From assembly GCA_027488435.1 (NCBI GenBank), contig JAIYBR010000072.1, forward strand, positions 1-36,042: a stretch of DNA of 36,042 bases. The letters are read 5' to 3'. The DNA is from Flavobacteriales bacterium (GTDB lineage: Bacteria > Bacteroidota > Bacteroidia > Flavobacteriales_D > Sanyastnellaceae). The notes beneath the pieces were generated by a model that saw only the letters and a program-made list of their open reading frames with translations, did no database searches and was not told the origin of the DNA. The position numbers were made by a program, and so were the translations under genes. Below, piece after piece: positions 1 to 6,935 of the stretch (within the stretch, counting starts at the first letter, position 1; every line of letters starts with the position of its first letter).

Positions 1-1275
1 ATCTCCAAGTTCTGCTGATACCGCCAAGAGCAATTGGGGAATGACTAATGGAAACCCAGCCTGATGTTCAAACTTAATTCCCCTCATTTCACAATCCCTT
101 TTCAGTTTTGACCACTCATTTGTTGTGGTCTTTATTGATGATTCCGATAATTCCCAAGACGACTTTAAACGAGCCCCGTTGTTAAACGAAACCTCTTCAA
201 GCCTAACCTTTATGTCTTTCAGACTGCGAGTCCTAAAAAAAGATTGATTTTTTGACAATGTGAAACAGTAAATCATCTCATAGGATTGGTTTGTTGCTGA
301 GCCTCCTGTAGGGGTTGGATTCTTCTTGCTCCAAATGATTTTATCCGAAAGGAAGAATCCGTTTTCAATCATTTGAAACATAAAGTTCTCAGGGACATTA
401 CAATAAACCGCGTCTATCATCGTGTCGCCAAGATTGACCCAAACTTTTGCCGTATCCTTCAAATATGGTTTGAGGTGAACGAAGGCGTTGACCATCTTCT
501 TGAAATAATCTGAAATATCTTTTTCCTTGCCAAGTTGAAGGCTCCCTGTCTTGTAGTCCTTTAGCTGGAAATATGGAGGTGAAGTTATTATTACACCTAT
601 TGACTTCTTGTTAAGCTTCTTGAATTTCAGTATGTCTTCACAATGAATCTCATACGAATTATCCTTAACAACTTTCCCGATAAACTCCACCCTTCGTGAT
701 TCCATTTCTTCAATCTGTAAAGCCCTAAGAACCGCGCTTATAGAGGTCCCCGAATCCAACTTTTGCATTGTTTGTTGATACTTTTTGGACTTTTCACCAT
801 AAAGTTTTGCGGCAAGATTCCATACGGCATCATACTTATCAACGGTTGAGGGACTAACACCACTTAATGTTCTTTCTTTCGCTTTCAAGTAGTCTTCATT
901 CCTCTTGCCTTTGCTGATGTTGTATATTTTCTTCAATAACCGATACTCCCTGTATTGGTCCGTTGCAGTCTTTACCCTTTGAAGATTAGAAATTATGACC
1001 TTTTCTTCTATTTCTGAGCCACCTGAAACTACAATCACGGGTACTTCCATTAGACCCAAACGCTTGGCAACACGCAATCGTTGGTTGCCGGAAACCACAA
1101 CTCCATCTTCGGTAACCAAAAGGGGGGTGATTATCCCGTTGGTTTTTATCGTTTCTTCTAACTCATCCAACAAATCCTTAGACTCTTGGTATAGACCTTT
1201 AGAGTGAGAGTTTTCTTTAAGTTTTTCAGGAGATACTGATAATATCTGATAGTTCTGTTTTGACAACTTTGACAT
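1..1275 (-). CDS. ParB-like N-terminal domain fused to a TSPPY-type DNA methyltransferase (partial, runs off left edge)
   Basis: Manual translation of the reverse strand from ATG at 1275 is open for 425 codons to base 1: MSKLSKQNYQILSVSPEKLKENSHSKGLYQESKDLLDELEETIKTNGIITPLLVTEDGVVVSGNQRLRVAKRLG... (ParB-like 'GNQRLRVAKRLG') followed by ...YEIHCEDILKFKKLNKKSIGVIITSPPYFQLKDYKTG... (TSPPY catalytic motif). Absent from the ORF track because no stop lies inside the window. Confidence 0.88.
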   Translation of the reverse strand, partial: MSKLSKQNYQILSVSPEKLKENSHSKGLYQESKDLLDELEETIKTNGIITPLLVTEDGVVVSGNQRLRVAKRLGLMEVPVIVVSGGSEIEEKVIISNLQRVKTATDQYREYRLLKKIYNISKGKRNEDYLKAKERTLSGVSPSTVDKYDAVWNLAAKLYGEKSKKYQQTMQKLDSGTSISAVLRALQIEEMESRRVEFIGKVVKDNSYEIHCEDILKFKKLNKKSIGVIITSPPYFQLKDYKTGSLQLGKEKDISDYFKKMVNAFVHLKPYLKDTAKVWVNLGDTMIDAVYCNVPENFMFQMIENGFFLSDKIIWSKKNPTPTGGSATNQSYEMIYCFTLSKNQSFFRTRSLKDIKVRLEEVSFNNGARLKSSWELSESSIKTTTNEWSKLKRDCEMRGIKFEHQAGFPLVIPQLLLAVSAELGD

Positions 1276-1298
1276 AGCGATTATCTGACTTTTTTTAT

Positions 1299-1306
1299 CA
1301 AAGCTA
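1299..1306 (-). promoter_or_regulatory. Candidate Bacteroidetes -7 box (TAGCTTTG) for the ParB-methyltransferase gene
   Basis: Plus-strand CAAAGCTA is the reverse complement of TAGCTTTG (TAnnTTTG), ~25 bp upstream of the start codon. No clear -33 TTG. Confidence 0.45.
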
Positions 1307-1380
1307 CGTTTTTTCAATTGAATAAACCTACCTTAAAAATGAGGTAGGTGGAGCCGCTATATTCTTGATTATTCATTTCT

Positions 1381-1388
1381 TATCTTTG
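1381..1388 (+). promoter_or_regulatory. Candidate Bacteroidetes -7 box (TATCTTTG) driving the leader of the LamG gene
   Basis: Exact TAnnTTTG match, followed by the palindrome TTGGTT-AACG-AACCAA (1392-1407). Confidence 0.45.
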
Positions 1389-1492
1389 TAATTGGTTAAC
1401 GAACCAACAATACGAAAAAATCAAATAGCGTTTTGCTGACGAACCTGTGATAGAAAGTAGGATTTCTAATTGAAAACAGGGATAAACACAGC

Positions 1493-1530
1493 GAAACGCC
1501 TCGCGCTACTCATACAGCGCGGGGTGTTTC
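1493..1530 (+). promoter_or_regulatory. Strong RNA hairpin in the leader upstream of the LamG gene (possible attenuator/terminator)
   Basis: GAAACGCCTCGCGCT / ACTCATAC loop / AGCGCGGGGTGTTTC: 15 consecutive pairs as RNA (two G-U). The 3' arm AGCGCGGGG (1516-1524) is also perfectly complementary to CCCCGCGCT (1585-1593), which is followed by a T run. Confidence 0.55.
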
Positions 1531-1643
1531 TGTTTATTCTGTTTTCGGGCTATCCTACGCCACTGTCACAAATAAATCAGGGACCCCCGCGCTTTTTTTA
1601 TAACCACCTTCCTGAGGGGTCGGGAAGGAACAAAAAAAAATGT

Positions 1644-2729
1644 ATGAAATATTATCTCTTTCTTTCACTGATTTTAGTTTGCCTATTGGCAGACGCTCAA
1701 TTACCTAATTATGTTCCAACAGACGGTCTTATTGGTTGGTATCCATTTAACGGAAATGCTAATGATGAAAGTGGGAATGGAAATAACGGAAGTTTCACTG
1801 GCTCAAGTTGTAATGTATGCGGAACAAATCAAGTAACCGCTCCACCTACAACTACTGAAGATAGATTCAATAACGTGAATTCTGCTTATGGGTTTGATAA
1901 TCAGTTAGATTTTATCTCCGTGCAAAATTCGTCAACGCTTCAATTAACCAATGAATATACTATATCTACATGGCTAAACCCATCAACACTTGATTTTGGT
2001 AATTTTAATTTTGGTGTAATACTAGCGAAATGGGGTAACACAGGTGACGCGAGTTATCAAATCAGAATGGGTTCAGATGGTAAAATCATGTATGATACCC
2101 AGAACGGTTCTACTACTACCACCTTGTTATCGTCATCATCATTAAATCTCAATCAATGGACTAATGTTTTGATAACACAACAACTGAATTCCGTTTCTAT
2201 CTTCATAAACGGTAGTTTGGACAACCAAAGTTCTTCAATGAATATTCCGATTGTTTCTAATTCTACAGTGGAAATTGGTAGAAACTATAACCAATTTTCA
2301 AACTACGCTAATGAGGGATTCATTGGAACACTTGATGACATCGGAATTTGGAACAGAGTCCTCACTGAAGAAGAAATCCAAAATCTCTACAACGCAAATA
2401 TCTGCTACGACCATGTTACGGTAACTGACACTCTCATTATCAATTTTAACATGACTGGCTTCAACCCCGTAACCTATGAACACTCCATTGAGATTTATCC
2501 AAATCCAACAAGTGACCATATTACCATCAATTATGGAGATTTCGTTGGTTTAAATGGATACACACTATCCATCTTTAACCCGATGGGACAGTTGGTCCAT
2601 AATTCCAATATCACTCAACAACAGGAGTATTTGGACTTAAATACATGGGGTGGAATGGGAGTGTATCAAGTCGTGGTTTATAGCCCTCAAGGGGTTCCAA
2701 TTGAAACACGACAAATCGTTCTTCAATAG
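1644..2729 (+). CDS. Secreted LamG/concanavalin A-like domain protein with T9SS type A sorting domain
   Basis: Better start than the tracked 1470: MKYYLFLSLILVCLLADAQ signal peptide at 1644. LamG-type core (GLIGWYPFNGNANDESGNGNNG... GTLDDIGIWNRVLTEEEIQNLY) and C-terminal IEIYPNPTSDHITI...YQVVVYSPQG... T9SS signature. Confidence 0.85.
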   Translation: MKYYLFLSLILVCLLADAQLPNYVPTDGLIGWYPFNGNANDESGNGNNGSFTGSSCNVCGTNQVTAPPTTTEDRFNNVNSAYGFDNQLDFISVQNSSTLQLTNEYTISTWLNPSTLDFGNFNFGVILAKWGNTGDASYQIRMGSDGKIMYDTQNGSTTTTLLSSSSLNLNQWTNVLITQQLNSVSIFINGSLDNQSSSMNIPIVSNSTVEIGRNYNQFSNYANEGFIGTLDDIGIWNRVLTEEEIQNLYNANICYDHVTVTDTLIINFNMTGFNPVTYEHSIEIYPNPTSDHITINYGDFVGLNGYTLSIFNPMGQLVHNSNITQQQEYLDLNTWGGMGVYQVVVYSPQGVPIETRQIVLQ

Positions 2730-2757
2730 AAAAAGCAAACACTCAATAATTGAAATA

Positions 2758-2783
2758 AGGGATGTCATTTGACATCCCTTTTT
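2758..2783 (+). terminator. Rho-independent terminator after the LamG gene
   Basis: Perfect inverted repeat AGGGATGTCA-TT-TGACATCCCT followed by a T run. Confidence 0.85.
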
Positions 2784-2850
2784 CATTCCTAAAAAAACAA
2801 CAAGACGGCATGTATTACTGCACTCTTTAGGAAGATGAATAAGGAAACTC

Positions 2851-3018
2851 CTATTCAATCACTGAAATCACAATCCGTCCTTCGGTCACATCAATGTTCA
2901 CCTTTGACCCTTTCGTAAATCCACTGTTTTCTAACCAAAGTCCTTTGAGTCTCAAGTAGGGAACTGACTTCCCGTTTCGGTACCATAATCTCCCGACACC
3001 GATTTCTTTAGCCTTCAT
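2851..3018 (-). CDS. SymE-like type I toxin family protein
   Basis: MKAKEIGVGRLWYRNGKSVPYLRLKGLWLENSGFTKGSKVNIDVTEGRIVISVIE fits the SymE pattern (VPxLRLxGxWLExxGFxxGxxVxVxVxxGxLVI). Internal Met at 3018 preferred over the tracked start 3054. Confidence 0.75.
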   Translation of the reverse strand: MKAKEIGVGRLWYRNGKSVPYLRLKGLWLENSGFTKGSKVNIDVTEGRIVISVIE

Positions 3019-3028
3019 ATTCAATGTG

Positions 3029-3910
3029 TTATTTGTTTGATAGTTCAAATTCATACTTTAACACTATTTCGTCGCTAATCGTATGATGTGGCGCGCGAAA
3101 AGGCCGATGCTGAATGAGACCTCCGCTCTGTTTCAAACGGCCCGCAACACTGTGAATCTTGGTTGTCTCCAGCGCCTCTTCCAATGATAGTGGCGGCAGA
3201 ACGGTCGAAAGCCGTTTGGCCAACATGGTTTTTCCCGCACCTGGCGGACCAATCAGAATAACGTTATGTCCTCCTGCCGCTGCAATTTCAAATGCTCGCT
3301 TGATGTTCTCCTGTCCTTTCACATCGAGAAAGTCAACATTGCTCTCAAGTTGTTGCTTCGAAAATTCTTCCCGCGCATCGACTACCACTCGTTGCAATGA
3401 TTGAGTGCCACTAAAAAACCCAATGACTTCACTTATATGATTCACTCCGTAAACTTCAAACCCTTCCACAATTCCCGCCTCTTCAGCATTTACCGCAGGT
3501 AAAACAATTCCCTTGAATCCTTCCTTTTGTGCTTGAATAGCTATCGGCAGCGAACCGCGAATGGGTCGTAAACCTCCATCCAAACTCAACTCTCCCATCA
3601 GAATATACTGCTCAAGTAGATCGGAAGAAAAGGCGCCCGTTGCCGCAAGTAAACCCACCGCCAACGGCAAATCATAGGCGGTTCCTTCTTTACGCAAATC
3701 GGCCGGAGCCATGTTAATCGTGATGTTGCGAATAGGCAGCTCATATCCGCTGTTCGAGAGCGCAGCGCGTATGCGTTGTTGCGCCTCTTTGATGGCGCTG
3801 TCGGGTAATCCGACAATGGCCAATTGCGCTCCTCTGTCAACATTTACCTCAATGGTGATAGTCGCTGCGTTTACTCCAAACACAGCACTGCCATACGTTT
3901 TGATTAGCAT
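3029..3910 (-). pseudogene. comM: YifB/ComM-family Mg-chelatase-like AAA ATPase, 3'-truncated
   Basis: MLIKTYGSAVFGVNAATITIEVNVDRGAQLAIVGLPDSAIKEAQQRIRAAL..., Walker A GPPGAGKTMLAKRL, then RPFRAPHHTISD and abruptly the non-homologous tail EIVLKYEFELSNK*. Only 293 aa; the canonical continuation (ISDVALVGGG...SLAHNGVLFLDELPEF, Walker B and C-terminal domain) is missing. Confidence 0.85.
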
Positions 3911-3932
3911 AGCCTGATGATTTTAGTAAGAA

Positions 3933-3953
3933 AAAGATTGTCGAAACGACAAC
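3933..3953 (-). terminator. Candidate intrinsic terminator downstream of gmhA
   Basis: On the minus strand: TTGTCG-TTT-CGACAA followed by tCTTTTTCTT. Confidence 0.55.
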
Positions 3954-3965
3954 GCTCACCGCGCG

Positions 3966-4538
3966 TTAGTTGTCTTGATGTCGCTCGATATAGTCGATCA
4001 ATGCATGTATCACTTTGATGTGAACTTCCTGCACACGGTCGGCGTATTCCATCCAGGGCACACGCACCTCCACATCGCAACAGCCGGCCAATGTGCCGCC
4101 GTCTTTGCCCGTGAGCGCCACCACTGTGATGCCCTTGGATTGTGCCATGCGAGCGGCTTCTACAACATTTGCAGAATTTCCGCTGGTTGAAATAGCGAGC
4201 AATACGTCGCCCTGCCGACCAACTCCTTCTACAAAACGCGAAAACACATATTGGTATCCATAGTCATTGCCCACACAACTCATGTGCGATGGGTCACTTA
4301 TACTGATGGCAGCGATGGGCGATCGATTGTCGCGATAGCGTCCGGTAAGCTCTTCGGCGAAATGCATCGCGTCGCACATACTTCCGCCATTGCCGCATGA
4401 CATGATTTTATTGCCTGATTGAATGGCCTTGCTCATGGCTTCTCCGGCACGATGAACAGACTGCAAAAAAAGCTCATCGTTCATCACTTGTTCCAACAGA
4501 CGATGTGCCTGCTCAAAATGGTGGCGTATTGAATTCAT
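3966..4538 (-). CDS. gmhA: D-sedoheptulose-7-phosphate isomerase (SIS domain)
   Basis: 190 aa with GNGGSMCDAMHFAEELTGRYRDNR...ISTSGNSANVVEAA, typical of GmhA/LpcA. Confidence 0.92.
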   Translation of the reverse strand: MNSIRHHFEQAHRLLEQVMNDELFLQSVHRAGEAMSKAIQSGNKIMSCGNGGSMCDAMHFAEELTGRYRDNRSPIAAISISDPSHMSCVGNDYGYQYVFSRFVEGVGRQGDVLLAISTSGNSANVVEAARMAQSKGITVVALTGKDGGTLAGCCDVEVRVPWMEYADRVQEVHIKVIHALIDYIERHQDN

Positions 4539-4623
4539 GAAGCGAAAGTACTATGACCCGACAACGCATCCCTATTCCCCTAAGGAATAAGTTATTGTCT
4601 ATATATTCGACAAAAAATAGTGC

Positions 4624-6378
4624 ATGCGCAAATTTTACTCTGCTCACAACACCTGCGTCTTAAGGCTTCTTGTGGTTTTTTGTTGCTTGATGGTCGTATC
4701 AAAAAATAGCACCCTCGCTCAATGTGCCGAGTGCACGCCCGACTCCTCATGCATGAGCACCGACGGTTTCCCAATGATGTGCCCGCTCATTCCTCCCGAC
4801 GCAACGATCAATAATTACTACTCCGAAAACATTACCTTTTATCTACCGGCTAATGTCAACGCCATGGGTTTTAACGCAACCATTCTAGAAGTGGAAATAT
4901 CTTCAGTTACAGGGCTACCCTTTGGATTGGCCTTAACATTCAACAATGACGACAACGTGTTCATGCCGGCCTCGGGTGATAACTTCGGTTGTGCGACCGT
5001 TTGCGGAACTCCGCTCATTCCTGGCACCTATCAGGTAAGTATCAACGCCATTGTCACTGTGCTAGTGTCGGGGTTCGAAACGTCCATACCACAATCGTTC
5101 TCCACAACGCTTACTGTTATTGCTGGCGAGGGTCAAACCAACTCGTTTACATACGATCAAAGTGCCGGGTGCGGGTCGGTGGAAGTCGACTTCAACGCAT
5201 CCTACAATGCGCCCGCGCCCTCCATTACAACTTACTCGTGGGTGTTTGGGAATGGACAAGTCTCTTCAATCGCAAACCCTGAGAATATTCTGTTCAATGC
5301 GCCTGGCTCATACTCTACTGCTTTAACTACGACCATTTCAACCCCTACTTTGGAGTTTGTCACTATAACCGGGTTGAGCGATGCCTGGTTTTCTGAACTA
5401 TTCGATGAGGAACCGTTCGGTTTAGGTGACCCCGATCTTTACTTTCTTCTCATTAATGGAAATAACGACACCGTTTATACATCCGAGTCTATTGACAATA
5501 CTGAAACACCCTCGTGGACTTCGTCACCCATTACACTCAATGAGCCGCCTTACAATATCAGTTTTTTCGATGATGATCCTTTTTCTGATGATGACTACTT
5601 AGGCACATTCAGCATAACGCTGGGTCAAGGCCCCCAAACTTTCTCATCTGCCGAAGGCACTGCGGGAAACTACACTATTGGGCAACTGATAACAACCCAA
5701 ATCACCGACTCAACAACCATTCAGGTCTTTCCTCTGCCCGACAGCACACTCACGTTGATCAACAACATCGCAACGGTAGAAGAGCAAAACTTCACCTCTA
5801 TTGTTTGGTTTCAAGACGGCGAGCTCACCGATGAATTTATCGCAAGCACGGCAGCGCTCACAACGGGAGGGATTTATAGCGCACAGGTCACCAACGTATA
5901 TGGGTGCAGCGCTAACACCAATCAGGTTGCTTACTGCGCACCAGTCACCATAGAGTACATTCCTGCAGCACAAGAGCTTTATGTGTCTGAAGGTTTCGCA
6001 AGCTATCAATGGTACTTCAATGGTGTTGCGATGAAAGGCGGAAACAACTTCTACATCAACACCAACGAGCCGGGCAATTATTCAGTAATTGTTACAACCG
6101 ATTACGGATGTGTTACTGAAAGCGGTGTCTACATCTTGATCATTTCCGTGGAAGAGCAAGAAAACACCCTCATCAACCTATTCCCCATTCCGGCACGAGA
6201 ACTCATCAACGTGCAACTCACCACGCCTGCGCCCTGGGCCATCACCGACATAACCGGAAGAACAATAATGACCGACCTATCGGCATCCTCTGTATTCACG
6301 ATTAACATCGAGTCGCTGCCCGTTGGTGTGTATTTCTTACAGGCAAACGAAAGTAGAATTAGGTTTGTGAAAGAATGA
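4624..6378 (+). CDS. Secreted multidomain protein with PKD-like and possible C2-like region, T9SS sorting domain
   Basis: N-terminal hydrophobic signal; YSWVFGNGQVSSIANPENILFNAPGSYSTAL (PKD-like); acidic GLGDPDLYFLL...FFDDDPFSDDDYLGTFSITL (C2-like pattern); C-terminal LINLFPIPARELINVQL...LPVGVYFLQ. Confidence 0.72.
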   Translation: MRKFYSAHNTCVLRLLVVFCCLMVVSKNSTLAQCAECTPDSSCMSTDGFPMMCPLIPPDATINNYYSENITFYLPANVNAMGFNATILEVEISSVTGLPFGLALTFNNDDNVFMPASGDNFGCATVCGTPLIPGTYQVSINAIVTVLVSGFETSIPQSFSTTLTVIAGEGQTNSFTYDQSAGCGSVEVDFNASYNAPAPSITTYSWVFGNGQVSSIANPENILFNAPGSYSTALTTTISTPTLEFVTITGLSDAWFSELFDEEPFGLGDPDLYFLLINGNNDTVYTSESIDNTETPSWTSSPITLNEPPYNISFFDDDPFSDDDYLGTFSITLGQGPQTFSSAEGTAGNYTIGQLITTQITDSTTIQVFPLPDSTLTLINNIATVEEQNFTSIVWFQDGELTDEFIASTAALTTGGIYSAQVTNVYGCSANTNQVAYCAPVTIEYIPAAQELYVSEGFASYQWYFNGVAMKGGNNFYINTNEPGNYSVIVTTDYGCVTESGVYILIISVEEQENTLINLFPIPARELINVQLTTPAPWAITDITGRTIMTDLSASSVFTINIESLPVGVYFLQANESRIRFVKE

Positions 6379-6629
6379 GAAAGGCCCGTATCGACCGCGA
6401 CGGTAGTGTTTATCGTGACAAACAAGAATCGCTCGATCACCTCGACTGGCTTGAGCGCAACGAGGCACCCATTCACGGTATCGAAATCGTTAAACTCGGA
6501 AAATTCAAAGCCGAGTCCATTCCCAACAAAACCGTTTGGTATACCACGCAGGATGATATCTATGATCTTGCTCGTAAATTCATTCGCGAACAAATGATAG
6601 GCGTCTGGAATTACTCGGAGTTCAAATAA
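6375..6629 (+). CDS. Small hypothetical protein (84 aa), translationally coupled to the upstream gene
   Basis: ATGA overlap with the stop of the preceding CDS; protein-like composition; no family recognised. Confidence 0.55.
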   Translation: MRKARIDRDGSVYRDKQESLDHLDWLERNEAPIHGIEIVKLGKFKAESIPNKTVWYTTQDDIYDLARKFIREQMIGVWNYSEFK

Positions 6630-6654
6630 GCGCTTTAGTACCGGTTTATGTTTT

Positions 6655-6751
6655 TTAACCGCAGAGACGCAGTGAAATAGCAAGAGAATAACTACTGTAG
6701 TTATAGTGCAAATGCACTTCTCCGAAGTTCTCTTTGCGCCTTGGCGGTTAA
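6655..6751. repeat. ~97-bp MITE/REP-like element, copy 1
   Basis: TTAACCGCAGAGACGCAGTGAAATAGCAAGAGAATAAC...GTGCAAATGCACTTCTCCGAAGTTCTCTTTGCGCCTTGGCGGTTAA; imperfect terminal inverted repeats. Confidence 0.85.
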
Positions 6752-6757
6752 TTATTT

Positions 6758-6848
6758 TTAACCGCAGAGAAGCAGTGAAATAGCAAGAGAGTAATCGCTG
6801 TGGCTCAAGTGCAGATGCACTTCTCCGAAGTTCTCTCCGCTTCGTTAA
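6758..6848. repeat. MITE/REP-like element, copy 2 (direct orientation, right end degraded)
   Basis: TTAACCGCAGAGAAGCAGTGAAATAGCAAGAGAGTAA...GTGCAGATGCACTTCTCCGAAGTTCTCTCCGCTTCGTTAA; near-identical to copy 1 over most of its length. Confidence 0.85.
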
Positions 6849-6895
6849 TTTTCCCGAAACCAATCATGTCGCACTTTATCTAACAGGCATTCGCT

Positions 6896-6903
6896 TATTT
6901 TTG
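6896..6903 (+). promoter_or_regulatory. Candidate -7 box (TATTTTTG) upstream of the DUF4175 gene
   Basis: TAnnTTTG match 33 bp before the ATG at 6936. Confidence 0.4.
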
Positions 6904-6935
6904 AGGCGTAGCGCAATTAGCGCAGGTTTGCGAAT

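Noticed and set aside
995-1207. 70-aa plus-strand ORF
   Set aside because: Lies antisense within the ParB-methyltransferase reading frame, which has recognisable domains.
1470-1643. 58-residue N-terminal extension of the LamG ORF
   Set aside because: Non-signal-like (ends ...EGSGRNKKKC) and covers the hairpin-forming leader; a clean signal peptide starts at 1644.
6129-6863. 244-aa minus-strand ORF
   Set aside because: Antisense to the T9SS protein tail and the 84-aa ORF, and runs through both 97-bp repeats; no protein-family character.
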